This document shows, piece after piece, positions 1-8,745 of a DNA stretch of 12,705 bases. This stretch comes from Hyphomicrobiales bacterium (lineage in GTDB: Bacteria; Pseudomonadota; Alphaproteobacteria; Rhizobiales; Rhizobiaceae), in contig JAALLB010000023.1 in NCBI GenBank assembly GCA_011087745.1, positions 1 through 12,705 on the forward strand. The letters run 5' to 3'. The notes under the pieces were generated by a model that had not been told where the DNA came from, did no database searches, and saw nothing but the letters and a program-made list of their open reading frames with translations. Position numbers and translations under genes: made by a program. Position 1 is the first letter of the stretch; every line of letters begins with the position of its first letter.

Positions 1-1
1 T

Positions 2-52
2 TTCGTATCATATCACACCAAAACATTCGGGTTTTGGAGTAGGATGGGTATA
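2..52 (+). repeat. Left copy of a 51-bp perfect terminal inverted repeat
   Basis: Positions 2-52 are the exact reverse complement of 12655-12705: 51 of 51 bases match, and the match ends between 52 and 53. The repeat contains its own hairpin: CCAAAAC (18-24), a 6-base loop, then GTTTTGG (31-37). No T-run follows the stem on either strand, so it is not a convincing intrinsic terminator, although it lies 32 bases beyond the stop codon of the minus-strand DsbD-like gene. It could be one copy of a dispersed intergenic repeat whose other part lies outside the window. The match is seen directly; its nature is inference. Confidence 0.9.
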
Positions 53-84
53 TAGCAAAATATATAGGACTTTTTGATTGAACT

Positions 85-927
85 TCAATGTTGAAATTCG
101 ATACTAGATGTTCCCGTTACAATCGTGTATCGAAGTTCCTGGGCCATAATATCAGTTCCTTTTGGGGCACGGGAAATATCAAGCTTAAATACCGCAGCAC
201 TCTCGTCTTGAGACATCAATTCTGCAGGTACCAAATACCAATCGTAAAGGCCCTCAACAAACAGTGAAGGAACACCGAAGCTCTTCTTGTGTTTCATTTT
301 TACATAGAGCGTGTTTTTGTCAATTTGCTCCCGGCCCAAAAAAATATTCTGGGCATTTCGTTTTGATGGAACAGCAATATTTGCAAAGGTAACTGCTTGA
401 ACAGTCATGGGATCGCTTTGGAATAAATCATCACTTTTGATGGATATGTTTGCTGTTGCCGGTATACAAACTTCTGAACAAACACCGATTAGAAGATTGA
501 GATTAATCTCCGCATTTCCCGTTGTGAGCAATTCACCTTCAAAGGGAAACATCACCTTTTTCTTATAACCTGCGTATAAGTCATACTTTTGAGTAATCAG
601 TTGGGGCGCGGGAAATTTTACTTCCCCGGCTGAAAAAGCAACCGATCTTGAAAAGTCAAACTGGGGAGGGATGCCTGAGCTACCTGGATAGCGCCAATAA
701 GTTGACCAGCCATCCTAGAGTTGAACTTCAATGACACCGGATACCTTGTTGGTAGCAGGGTCAAGATTGGCAGATAACCGTGCTTTCCCGCCGCCCAAAT
801 CCTGCCAATTGCTTGATGCGGCATGGGTTGCAGAACCTAGAATGCCATAAAAAATGGCAAAAAATGCGCATAGCTTTAGCGCATTTTGGATAAACTCGGC
901 TCGGATTTTATTTGTATTTTCCAACAT
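85..927 (-). pseudogene. DsbD-alpha-like secreted protein gene with in-frame amber stop
   Basis: One reading frame of 281 codons from ATG 927 to TGA 85-87 is interrupted only by a TAG at 717-715 (codon 71). Residues 1-36 form a signal peptide with a hydrophobic stretch ending SATHA. Before the stop the frame reads GVIEVQL; after it comes DGWSTYWRYPGSSGIPPQFD, the conserved block of DsbD N-terminal-domain (thiol:disulfide interchange) proteins. A cysteine pair C150-x3-C154 (VCSEVCIPA) matches the redox pair of that family. The upstream and downstream parts keep one frame and the expected total length of about 280 residues. The predicted role is periplasmic thiol redox chemistry. It is divergent from yqgE with 131 bases between. 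It may be a recent nonsense allele, a sequencing error or, less likely, readthrough. A downstream GTG/ATG at 555/552 would give only the C-terminal half without a signal peptide. Confidence 0.85.
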
Positions 928-1058
928 TCTTAAGACATAATGGAGAAAACGAAATAAATCGACTTACAATATCTACGTATTTATCATATTTAGGTGATAT
1001 AACGGTGATGAAAAGCGGCGAACGAGGTGAATGCGGTAGCCCCGGAGTATTGTGAAAT

Positions 1059-1649
1059 ATGATCAAGGAACCATTTCCATCACTATGTGGAAAATTTCTT
1101 ATTGCCATGCCTAGCATGGGTGATGTGCGGTTTGACAAGACCGTTATTTATATTTGTGCGCATTCCGAAGAAGGCGCAATGGGATTTATCATTAATCAGG
1201 TGCTGGACAGTCCCAAAGTGCCCGATTTTTTATGTCAGCTAGAAATCATTTCAGAAGAAGAACGTCACAACATACGCCAAGATGCTGTGAGAAAAAACAT
1301 GCACTCTGGCGGACCAGTAGAACCTGGGCGGGGTTTTGTTTTGCATTCCCCCGATTTTAATAGTGATTCAACAGTTGAGGTACACGGCGACGTGCGTTTA
1401 ACAGCTACCCTGGAAATACTGCGCGCGATTGCAACTGGTAGTGGTCCTAAATCTTGTATGCTGGCCTTGGGATATTCTGGCTGGTCGGCAGGGCAATTGG
1501 AAGACGAGATTGCTTCCAATGGCTGGTTAGCTGCAGACGCTGATGAGAGTATTATCTACGATAAGAACAATGAATCAAAATATGCCAGAAGCCTGAAAAT
1601 ACTGGGTGTTGATGAAGCACTTTTATCCAGCAGCTCTGGCCACGCCTAA
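1059..1649 (+). CDS. yqgE: YqgE/AlgH family protein (UPF0301)
   Basis: The 196-residue product has the full YqgE/AlgH pattern: GKFLIAMPSMGD near the N terminus, the block YICAHSEEGAMGFIINQ (31-47), SGGPVEPGRGFVLHS (83-97), and LGYSGWSAGQLEDEIASNGW (137-156). The length is typical of the family. The family's biochemical role is not settled; AlgH has been linked to alginate regulation in Pseudomonas, and the protein is cytosolic. The start at ATG 1059 is chosen because the fold begins right after it and GGAG (1044-1047) lies 11 bases upstream, a slightly long spacing. The gene is divergent from the DsbD-like gene and converges on the EAL gene with only 4 bases between stop codons, leaving no room for a separate terminator. 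Confidence 0.95.
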   Translation: MIKEPFPSLCGKFLIAMPSMGDVRFDKTVIYICAHSEEGAMGFIINQVLDSPKVPDFLCQLEIISEEERHNIRQDAVRKNMHSGGPVEPGRGFVLHSPDFNSDSTVEVHGDVRLTATLEILRAIATGSGPKSCMLALGYSGWSAGQLEDEIASNGWLAADADESIIYDKNNESKYARSLKILGVDEALLSSSSGHA

Positions 1650-1653
1650 AAAT

Positions 1654-4548
1654 CTATTTTTGCTCGTTTTCAACCATCTGGCATGCCGCATCAATATTCA
1701 TTGGTTCTCCAAACAAATACCCTTGAGCAAATTCACACCCCAATTGCATCAAGTCCGTTGCATCAGACTCATATTCAACACCTTCAGCGATGATTGATTG
1801 GTTCAAGCCATGCCCCAAGGCAATTATTGATCGTAAAATGATCAAGCGCTCATGTTGCTGGCGTGCCTGAACGAAAGACTTATCGATTTTGATCACATCA
1901 AACGGAACCTTCAGGAGATAGGCCAGACTTGAATAACCAGTGCCAAAATCATCCAGTGAAATACCCACACCCAGCGCCTTTATTCGAGCCATGATTTGTG
2001 TGGAATGCTCAGGGTTTTCCATCACCATGCTTTCGGTCAGTTCCATTCTCAGTTTTTCTGGCGCAAGGCCACTGACTTCCAGTGCATAATCAATATCTGG
2101 GAGAATATCATTGCGCAGGAGCTCGCGACTGGAAACATTTACACTGACGAAACAATTGCTATCAACTTTCTGATTTAGGGAAGCAATGTCTGCGGTAGCT
2201 GTATTGAGAGCAAATAATCCCAGATCGTTTATTAGGCCAGATTGTTCGGCAATCGGAACAAAATCTGGTGGCATCAACATCCCAAGCTTGGGATGGTTCC
2301 ATCGCAATAGCGCCTCAAACCCCTTTGTCTTTCGATCACCCAGGCTCACAATAGGCTGATAAAAAACCTGTAATTGTCCAAGCTGCATGGCACGGCCCAA
2401 ATCATCAAGTAAGATAATTGAATCGTCTTTCGATTTTCTGAAGGCTGGACGGAAAGGTTCAGTCCTGTCACCGCCATCCCGCTTTGCCTGGTCTTTTGCA
2501 AGTTCAGCGTCCCGCATGAGTTGCTCTGCCAATGTATGTTCGGGACTCCAACTGGCCAGACCAATGGAAGAAGACAGGATAATTTCTTTTTCTGAATAAT
2601 CGATTGGAGCCTTAATCGTTCTACGCATGGCATCTGCAAAAGAGGCAATTTTCTTCGGCGCAGTTTCTGATAACAACAGGATGGCAAATTGATCACCAGA
2701 AAGGCGCGCCATGCTGTCTCCATTTTTTAAAAGTCGGCTCAATCGGCGTGCCAGAGTTAATAGAATTGTATCGCCAACTGCAAAACCAAGGCTCGTATTA
2801 ATCTCATTAAATCCGTCAATGTCGATGAAAAATACGGTAGGACGTATATCGTCTTTTTGATTTGCCAGCTGAATTAGCGTTTCGAGCCTGCTGGTAAACA
2901 GGCCGCGATTTTCCAGGCCAGTTAGATGGTCTCGAACTGAATCTTGTAATAGGCGTTCTTCGGATTTTTTCTGATCCGTAATATCAGTCAGTGTACCGAT
3001 ACAACGTGATACTTCACCGGATGTATCAAGCATCGGTCGAGCGCGGAGCTGAAACCATTGGTAATGACCATCCCCATCCCGCATTCTGAATCCTTGCGAA
3101 ATTCGGCCTCGTTTATGTTCCACAATAGCACTGAGAGTTGATGTAAAACGGTCACGATCATTTGGGTGGAGTAATTTCTGCCAGTTAGTCGAGCTTGTAT
3201 TAAAGAGCTTGTTATCTTGCTTGAGTAGCGTGGAAATTTTGTAGTCCGCAGATATTTTGTCTCTTTTTACATCCCAATCCCACAAGATGTCTCCAGCACC
3301 CGTCAGTGCTAGCGCAGAACGCTCTGAATCACTAACAAGGCCTTGTGCAAATGCACCGCCAGTAAATGCGTGTTGCATAACGGTGAAACACAATAACAAG
3401 ACGACAAGTACCAATCCACCGCCCAAAGCCGGCTGGATCACATCATTGGCGATCCGGCCAGAAACAGTCATGCCAGCTCCCGCAAGCCATGCTATCAGCA
3501 ATATCCAGGTTGGTATCAGCATTACCGCGCGGTCAAACTTGTTGAAGCTTTGGTACATCAGTAAGGCAACACCCAGGATCACGGTCAATGCAATTGAAAT
3601 TCTGGCAATGCCTGCTGCAATTTGTGGCTGGAATAGCGCAACACCCATCAATATTACCAAAGCCAATACCCAGGCAATTACCGCGATAGAAAGTTTCTTG
3701 TTCCATCTGCCAAGGCTGAGGTAGGCGTAAATAAAAATAATCAAACTGGTCGCAAGGAAGACTTCAGTGCTTACTCGCCAAAACGGCTCATTGGAAACCT
3801 GCGTTCCAATTACCTTGTTCCAAAAACCAAAATCCACGCAGATATACGCCAATACACCCCAAGCAATACCTGCGGTTGCAGGGAACATGGCCGACCCTTT
3901 TACAACGAAAAGTATGGTTAGAAAAACTGCCAGCAAGCCAGAAATCCCCAAGACAATTCCGTAATAAAGCGTGTAACTGTTAGCTGTGTCCTTATAGGCA
4001 GAAGGTTCCCATAAATACAGTTTTGGCAGCTTGGCGGTTCTTTGTTCAGCAATCAGTGTGATCACTGCGCCCGGGTCAAGTGTCAGGAAAAAAACATCCG
4101 CTTCAGTATCATTCTGACGATCAAGAGCAAACCCTTCACTAGGGGTAATGGCAACAATTCTATTTGTATCAAGGTCTGGCCAGATGATGCCCGAGTTCAC
4201 CATTCTGTAATGGGGAGCGACAATCAGGCGGTCGATTTGTTCGTCACTGGTATTTGCAAGTGAAAAAACCGCCCAATGAGATATGCCATCTTCTTTTTTC
4301 GAACGAACTTCAATTCTTCGAACGATGCCTTCGGCATCCGGTGCGGTGGAAATTTTCAATGTGCCATCCTGGCGCTTGTAGGCATCAATGGCGCTTGTAA
4401 TATCAAGTGCAATATCATCAATAGAAACACTAACAGGTTCCAATGCATGGGCAGAAAAACTGACCATTAGCCAAGTAAAAATACTCAGCGCAAAACTGAA
4501 CATGCTTCTAGTGTTATTCTTAATCAGCTTCAAATTACATTCCCGCAT
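1654..4548 (-). CDS. Membrane PAS-GGDEF-EAL protein, probable c-di-GMP phosphodiesterase
   Basis: The product is about 964 residues. In order: a signal sequence ending FSAHA (about 36); an extracytoplasmic beta-rich region (37-190) resembling 7TMR-DISM sensors; about seven membrane helices (193-395); PAS (410-528); GGDEF (535-690); EAL (712-960). The GGDEF signature reads SGDQF (617-621), so cyclase activity is doubtful. The EAL domain keeps the expected residues: EALLRW (745-750), NVS (804-806), ELTES, DDFGTGYSSL (866-875), KIDKSF, AEGVE and QGYLFGEP. This predicts c-di-GMP hydrolysis, with the degenerate GGDEF as a possible GTP-sensing regulator. The start at ATG 4548 is chosen because GGTGA lies 8 bases upstream; GTG 4560 and ATG 4557 are in-frame alternatives. 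It is downstream of the GNAT gene by about 124 bases, so it may have its own promoter. It ends with TAG. Confidence 0.93.
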   Translation of the reverse strand: MRECNLKLIKNNTRSMFSFALSIFTWLMVSFSAHALEPVSVSIDDIALDITSAIDAYKRQDGTLKISTAPDAEGIVRRIEVRSKKEDGISHWAVFSLANTSDEQIDRLIVAPHYRMVNSGIIWPDLDTNRIVAITPSEGFALDRQNDTEADVFFLTLDPGAVITLIAEQRTAKLPKLYLWEPSAYKDTANSYTLYYGIVLGISGLLAVFLTILFVVKGSAMFPATAGIAWGVLAYICVDFGFWNKVIGTQVSNEPFWRVSTEVFLATSLIIFIYAYLSLGRWNKKLSIAVIAWVLALVILMGVALFQPQIAAGIARISIALTVILGVALLMYQSFNKFDRAVMLIPTWILLIAWLAGAGMTVSGRIANDVIQPALGGGLVLVVLLLCFTVMQHAFTGGAFAQGLVSDSERSALALTGAGDILWDWDVKRDKISADYKISTLLKQDNKLFNTSSTNWQKLLHPNDRDRFTSTLSAIVEHKRGRISQGFRMRDGDGHYQWFQLRARPMLDTSGEVSRCIGTLTDITDQKKSEERLLQDSVRDHLTGLENRGLFTSRLETLIQLANQKDDIRPTVFFIDIDGFNEINTSLGFAVGDTILLTLARRLSRLLKNGDSMARLSGDQFAILLLSETAPKKIASFADAMRRTIKAPIDYSEKEIILSSSIGLASWSPEHTLAEQLMRDAELAKDQAKRDGGDRTEPFRPAFRKSKDDSIILLDDLGRAMQLGQLQVFYQPIVSLGDRKTKGFEALLRWNHPKLGMLMPPDFVPIAEQSGLINDLGLFALNTATADIASLNQKVDSNCFVSVNVSSRELLRNDILPDIDYALEVSGLAPEKLRMELTESMVMENPEHSTQIMARIKALGVGISLDDFGTGYSSLAYLLKVPFDVIKIDKSFVQARQQHERLIILRSIIALGHGLNQSIIAEGVEYESDATDLMQLGCEFAQGYLFGEPMNIDAACQMVENEQK

Positions 4549-4639
4549 CAAAGCCATCACCCCGATAGGCCTGCGCTAATACCTGTTTAGCGATACAAAC
4601 ATTGTTTACTTACACCACACAGAAAGTGATATTTCCAGT

Positions 4640-4663
4640 CAAAACAGCCTTTTAAGTGTTTTG
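4640..4663. repeat. Small inverted repeat between GNAT and EAL genes
   Basis: CAAAACA (4640-4646) and TGTTTTG (4657-4663) are perfect inverted arms around a 10-base loop, just after the GNAT stop on the minus strand. No T-run follows, so an intrinsic terminator is not supported. It could be a weak attenuating hairpin or chance in AT-rich DNA. Confidence 0.3.
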
Positions 4664-4672
4664 TTGGGCGTA

Positions 4673-5251
4673 CTACTCAGAGCCTAAAATGGCAAAAAGA
4701 ATGTGGTCTTCACGAACGTTGTTTATTTCCAGATATTCTCTAGCATATCCCTCTTCACCAAAGCCACTTTTCTTCAGCAGATTTATCGAGGTGATATTTC
4801 GCGGTAAACGGGCTGCTTCCACGCGTTTGAGTTTTAAGTCATGGAATGCAAAGTCCAGTACCGCTGGAACAGCTTTTAGCATATGGCCCTTGCCCGCGTG
4901 ATGCACCCCCATCCAGTACCCTAGCATAGCAGACCTGGTAATGCCGTAGGTTATACGCGTGAGACTAATTCCGCCCACCAGCTTGTTATCGCCTCGGGTA
5001 AACAGGAAATAGGTTCTTGAAGTGCCATTATGCCTTTGTTGTGCATAAGATTTCATTCTGCGACGATAGCCAATAACGCTCAGATCATCTTCAGGCCATA
5101 AAAGTTCCCAGGGTTTTAAGAAGGATTTGCTCTCGCGTCGCAGTTGAACCTATTGGTTATAATCAGCATGGGTCGGCGCTCTTAAATAAAGACTGCCATC
5201 TGCAACATCGATTTCCTGGTTCAAAAATCTTGAGAGCAAACGTAACTGCAT
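4673..5251 (-). pseudogene. RimJ/RimL-type GNAT acetyltransferase gene with in-frame amber
   Basis: The frame from ATG 5251 to TAG 4673 has 193 codons with one internal TAG at 5152-5150 (codon 34). Around it the protein reads RAPTHADYNQ, stop, VQLRRESKSFLKPWELLWPE. From memory, alphaproteobacterial RimJ-like proteins have DYxxW-x-x-LR-x-ES here, so the stop most likely replaces the conserved tryptophan (TGG to TAG). Downstream, LGYWMGVHHAGKGHM (110-124) is the acetyl-CoA-binding A motif and SINLLKKSGFGEEGYAREYL is the motif-B region. An internal ATG at 5056 would give 127 residues lacking the N-terminal strands. The start lies 3 bases after the M16 peptidase stop, suggesting coupled translation. 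The family N-acetylates protein N-termini or small molecules; the substrate is unknown. Confidence 0.87.
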
Positions 5252-5254
5252 GGA

Positions 5255-6541
5255 TTATTCTGCTGCTTGTGACTGTTTTATACCCAGTCGATCTTTAATC
5301 TCATCCAGGCGCGGTATGTTTTGAACCGGACCCACTGCAGAAAGTGTTGGGGTGCTTTCGTGAAATATGCGCCCGGCCAAATCGCGAACCCGCTCAACCG
5401 AAAGAGCATCCAGGCGTTCCATCAATTCATCATTTGGTATTTGCCGGCCAAACAATAAAATCTGCCTGGCAATTTGGCCTGCACGAGCCGCTGGGCTTTC
5501 CATGGCCATCAACAGTCCAGATCGAATTTGCGCACGAGCGCGATCAAGTTCTTTCTGGATAATGTCTTCGCTGGTGCGTTGTAGCTCCTGGAGAATTAGC
5601 GTGACCAGTTCTTTTAGATCTTCCGGGCCCGTTGCAGCATGAATTCCAAAGATGCCACTGTCAGAAAACCCCCAATGGAATGAAGAAATGGAATAACAAA
5701 GGCCGTGCTTTTCGCGAACTTCCTGAAATAGCCGTGATGACATACCTCCGCCCAAAATGGTTGCCAATAACTGCGAAGAGTAAAAGTCTTTCACATGATA
5801 GGCGCGGCCTTCAAATCCAAGAACCATTTGGGCTTCTTGGAAGTCATCCTCAATAATACTTTCACCGCCAATATAGGTAGCAGGACTAGCTTCTTCGATG
5901 CTTGAATTTTTAAAGCTTGAATAGGTTGTCTCTGCTTGCCTTACCAATGCATCATGATCAACTGCACCGGATGCAGAAAGAACCATATTGGGTCCATGGT
6001 AGTGATCATTGAGGTACTCTCGAATTTGGTCTGTGGAAAAGCTTTCGACGGTGCTGGGTGTTCCTAAGATAGGGCGCCCAATCGGTTGATGCCCTGCATA
6101 TGCGGTAGATTGAAAATTGTCGAATACAAGATCATCCGGAGAATCCAGCGATGCGCCGATTTCTTGAAGGATAACATGTTTCTCCCGTGACAGTTCCTGA
6201 TCATCAAATGTCGAATTGGCTAAAATATCGTAGAGAATATCTGCTGCATGACCAACTTCTGGCTTTAAAACTCGAGCATAATACGCAGTTGTTTCTGTGC
6301 TGGTTGCGGCATTTAATTCGCCGCCCACATTCTCGATTTCTTCAGCAATCTGTAAGGCAGTTCGCTTTTTTGTTCCCTTAAAAGCCATATGCTCCAAGAG
6401 GTGTGCGATACCGTGCTGGTCTTTGGTTTCATTGCGAGAGCCCGACTTAATCCAAACGCCAAGTGCAGCGCTTTCAAGATGTGGCATGGAGTCTGTTACA
6501 ACGGTTAGTCCATTGTCTAATTTTGAAATATTTACTGTCAT
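5255..6541 (-). CDS. M16 family zinc metallopeptidase (mitochondrial-processing-peptidase-like)
   Basis: From ATG 6541 the product is 428 residues. The inverted zinc motif HLLEH lies at about 47-51, with the third zinc ligand glutamate in HVILQEIG exactly 76 residues after the second histidine, as in the M16B family. The C-terminal half has GGGMSSRLFQEVREKHGLCYSI, the arginine/tyrosine region that helps bind substrate in this family. There is no signal peptide, so it is probably cytoplasmic. It resembles the processing peptidases commonly found beside thrC in Rhizobiales. A TTG one codon upstream (6544) is possible but less likely. It lies 43 bases after thrC and 3 bases before the GNAT start, so it is probably the second gene of a thrC operon. 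The lengths and catalytic residues show an intact enzyme. Confidence 0.95.
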   Translation of the reverse strand: MTVNISKLDNGLTVVTDSMPHLESAALGVWIKSGSRNETKDQHGIAHLLEHMAFKGTKKRTALQIAEEIENVGGELNAATSTETTAYYARVLKPEVGHAADILYDILANSTFDDQELSREKHVILQEIGASLDSPDDLVFDNFQSTAYAGHQPIGRPILGTPSTVESFSTDQIREYLNDHYHGPNMVLSASGAVDHDALVRQAETTYSSFKNSSIEEASPATYIGGESIIEDDFQEAQMVLGFEGRAYHVKDFYSSQLLATILGGGMSSRLFQEVREKHGLCYSISSFHWGFSDSGIFGIHAATGPEDLKELVTLILQELQRTSEDIIQKELDRARAQIRSGLLMAMESPAARAGQIARQILLFGRQIPNDELMERLDALSVERVRDLAGRIFHESTPTLSAVGPVQNIPRLDEIKDRLGIKQSQAAE

Positions 6542-6584
6542 CAAAATAACATATTACTCTGTCCGCCAAATGTCACGAACACAT

Positions 6585-7988
6585 TTAGGCTACTTTTGCA
6601 GCGCGTGAATGCTCTTCTATAAACGCTTCCAGTTTACCAGCATCATTGGGTAAAACAGACATGCGTTCTTCACGGCTCATCATATCACCCATTCGAGCTG
6701 GCAAATCAGGATAAACATCGCTGGCAGCCTTAACGGCATCCGGGAACTTGGCTGGATGCGCAGTTGAAAGTGTCACCATTGGTGTTTGTGCAGAAAGATG
6801 TTTTTCAGCAACATGCAGCCCAACAGCTGTGTGTGGATCGGCAAGGTAGGAGCACTCCGAAAGAGTTTTCCTAATTTGACTGGAAGTTTCTTTTTCTCCG
6901 CAAGCGCCGGCTGCAAATTCTGCAGAAATGTTTTGCATTGTGCTTTCTGGAACCTCAAAAGAACCAGACTGTTTCAACCCTGCCATTTGATTGCTGATCA
7001 GTGCCGCATCTCTATCAGAAGCATCAAACAACAAGCGTTCAAAATTGGATGAAACCTGAATATCCATCGAAGGTGAGATTGATGGAGATGTACCAGAAGT
7101 TTCATAACGTGATGTTGCAAGAGTGCGAGCTAAAATATCATTCTGGTTTGTTGCAATGATCAGATCCTTGATTGGCAACCCCATTCTTTTTGCTACATAG
7201 CCGGAAAAAATGTCACCAAAGTTACCAGTTGGAACCGTGTAAGAAATTTCCCGCTCCGGTGCTCCAAGAGCAGTTGCTGTGGTGAAATAATAGACTACTT
7301 GAGCCATAATGCGGCCCCAGTTAATTGAGTTCACGCCAGATAGCTGTAAGCGGTCGCGGAAATCCAGGTGATTGAACATCTCCTTCACCAAGGCCTGACA
7401 ATCATCAAAATCACCTTCGATAGCCAAACAATGCACATTAGCATCCGAAACGGTTGTCATTTGACGTTGTTGTACTGGGGAAACTTTTCCTTTCGGGAAC
7501 AAAATGAAAATATCTGTGTTTTCCCGGCCGCGAAATGCCTCAATTGCCGCACCACCAGTATCACCAGAAGTAGCGCCAACGATGGTTGCTTTTTGACCCC
7601 GCTCTGCAAGTACATAATCCATTAATCGCGCAAGCAGCTGCATGGCCACATCTTTGAATGCAAGTGTCGGGCCATGAAAAAGTTCCATCACCCAGTGATT
7701 ATCACCAATCTGAACCAAAGGGGCTACTGCCGGATGATGAAAACTTGCATAGGCTTCATCGACCATCTTATGAAAATCTGCAGTTGGTATTTCGCCCTCA
7801 ACAAAGGGCGCTAAAACTTTTTTTGCAGTTTCAGCATAGGGCTTGCCTGCCATAGCGCGAATTTCTTCCACGCTTAAAGTTGGCCATGTTTTTGGTACAT
7901 AAAGGCCGCCATCGCGCGCCAAACCAGCTAAAAGTGCGTCTTGAAAGCCTAATTCTGGTGCTTCACCGCGTGTACTGACATATTTCAC
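6585..7988 (-). CDS. thrC: Threonine synthase
   Basis: This PLP enzyme converts O-phosphohomoserine to threonine and phosphate, the last step of threonine synthesis, in the cytosol. The product begins KYVSTRGEAPELGF, the typical N-terminal substrate-binding strand. HGPTLAFKDVAMQ (105-117) holds the PLP lysine K112, and GATSGDTGGAA (138-148) is the phosphate-binding loop. The start at GTG 7988 gives 467 residues, the usual length for the longer bacterial form. The frame stays open to 8093, but the extra 35 residues show no family similarity and would run across the divergent promoter, so they are left out. A clear ribosome-binding site is not visible. It is the first gene of the minus-strand cluster thrC / M16 / GNAT / EAL. 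Confidence 0.96.
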   Translation of the reverse strand: MKYVSTRGEAPELGFQDALLAGLARDGGLYVPKTWPTLSVEEIRAMAGKPYAETAKKVLAPFVEGEIPTADFHKMVDEAYASFHHPAVAPLVQIGDNHWVMELFHGPTLAFKDVAMQLLARLMDYVLAERGQKATIVGATSGDTGGAAIEAFRGRENTDIFILFPKGKVSPVQQRQMTTVSDANVHCLAIEGDFDDCQALVKEMFNHLDFRDRLQLSGVNSINWGRIMAQVVYYFTTATALGAPEREISYTVPTGNFGDIFSGYVAKRMGLPIKDLIIATNQNDILARTLATSRYETSGTSPSISPSMDIQVSSNFERLLFDASDRDAALISNQMAGLKQSGSFEVPESTMQNISAEFAAGACGEKETSSQIRKTLSECSYLADPHTAVGLHVAEKHLSAQTPMVTLSTAHPAKFPDAVKAASDVYPDLPARMGDMMSREERMSVLPNDAGKLEAFIEEHSRAAKVA

Positions 7989-8033
7989 TTTAAGTCCAAC
8001 CTTGATTTTCTTATAAATTTCACACAGGAATAT

Positions 8034-8062
8034 TTGATTGCCGTCTTTTAGCCCCTTATAAG
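8034..8062 (+). promoter_or_regulatory. Predicted sigma70-type promoter for the lipoprotein gene
   Basis: TTGATT (8034-8039) and TATAAG (8057-8062) are separated by 17 bases, close to the TTGACA / TATAAT consensus at ideal spacing. Transcription would begin near 8069, about 64 bases before the lipoprotein ATG at 8133. The site lies in the gap divergent to thrC. It is a prediction by pattern only. Confidence 0.45.
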
Positions 8063-8132
8063 AGCTACTGGCAATAATTATTAAGTAAGCCATTACTAAA
8101 AGTTTTGGGTAGTCATGGGATGAGTGGGTAAA

Positions 8133-8741
8133 ATGAAACTGGCGTGGGAAAATAATAAAGCCTTAAAGATGCTATCTTTGAGTGCATTTGCAGTATTGTT
8201 GGCGGCTTGTAATACAGCTACCAAAAATCAAACAGAAGATACTTTGGGTATATCAGATCAGCCCGAACAAACTGAAACTGCAGAAGTTCAAACAATCGAT
8301 CCAGCGACAAACTTGCGAGCTTTTTGTCCAAGAACAATTCTTCGTGCCGGAACGGAAACGTATCGCACCTTTGAAGGTGGTGTGAAAAAGGGTGATCCTA
8401 GTGCCCTGAACTCACTACAATTTCAATCAACCATTACAGATGTTGCACGCGAATGTAATTATACACCAGGCAATTTCAATATGCGGGTTGGCGTCAAGGG
8501 GCGCGTAATAAATGGCCCAACCGGCCTTACAGGTACGTTGAATGTTCCTCTGAGAGTTGCAGTGGCTAATACTGCCAATGAAGTAATTTATTCACAATTG
8601 CACCAGGTACCAGTTACGATACCAGAAGGTGGCTCGAATGCACTGTTCAGTTTTGTGGACGGTGATATAAACATTCCGGTACCAGATAAAAACAATCTGG
8701 TTGTTTACGTAGGCTTTGATGAAGGTCCACCTGAACAATAG
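8133..8741 (+). CDS. Conserved alphaproteobacterial lipoprotein, function unknown
   Basis: From ATG 8133 the product is 202 residues. The N terminus has lysines, a hydrophobic run (SLSAFAVLLAAC) and a lipobox with the lipidated cysteine at C26, so it should be exported and anchored in the envelope. A polar, acidic linker follows (about 27-60), then a beta-rich domain with FCPRTILRAGTETYRTF, a cysteine near VARECNYT, LRVAVANTANEVIYSQLHQV, and the ending VYVGFDEGPPEQ. I know this pattern as an unnamed lipoprotein of Rhizobiales; no enzymatic motif is visible. The two mature-domain cysteines may form a disulfide. GTG 8124 is an alternative start. It ends with TAG and converges on the HAD gene with 4 bases between them. 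Confidence 0.85.
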   Translation: MKLAWENNKALKMLSLSAFAVLLAACNTATKNQTEDTLGISDQPEQTETAEVQTIDPATNLRAFCPRTILRAGTETYRTFEGGVKKGDPSALNSLQFQSTITDVARECNYTPGNFNMRVGVKGRVINGPTGLTGTLNVPLRVAVANTANEVIYSQLHQVPVTIPEGGSNALFSFVDGDINIPVPDKNNLVVYVGFDEGPPEQ

Positions 8742-8745
8742 GTTG

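Noticed and set aside
18..37. Intrinsic terminator for the DsbD-like gene
   Set aside because: The stem is AT-rich and no run of T follows it in the direction of transcription.
715..5152. TAG reassigned to an amino acid, or pyrrolysine/amber-suppressor decoding
   Set aside because: TAG is the apparent genuine terminator of the EAL, GNAT, lipoprotein and HAD genes in this same window. No tRNA or pyl genes are seen, and the two internal TAGs sit at positions where different amino acids are expected.
8016..8030. A 15-base match to the E. coli lacZ leader (AATTTCACACAGGAA), suggesting vector sequence
   Set aside because: The match does not extend on either side and the flanking DNA reads on into native thrC and lipoprotein sequence, so chance is the simplest explanation.
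7989..8093. A longer threonine synthase starting at 8093
   Set aside because: The added residues have no family similarity and would overlap the divergent promoter region; the family's N terminus begins at GTG 7988.
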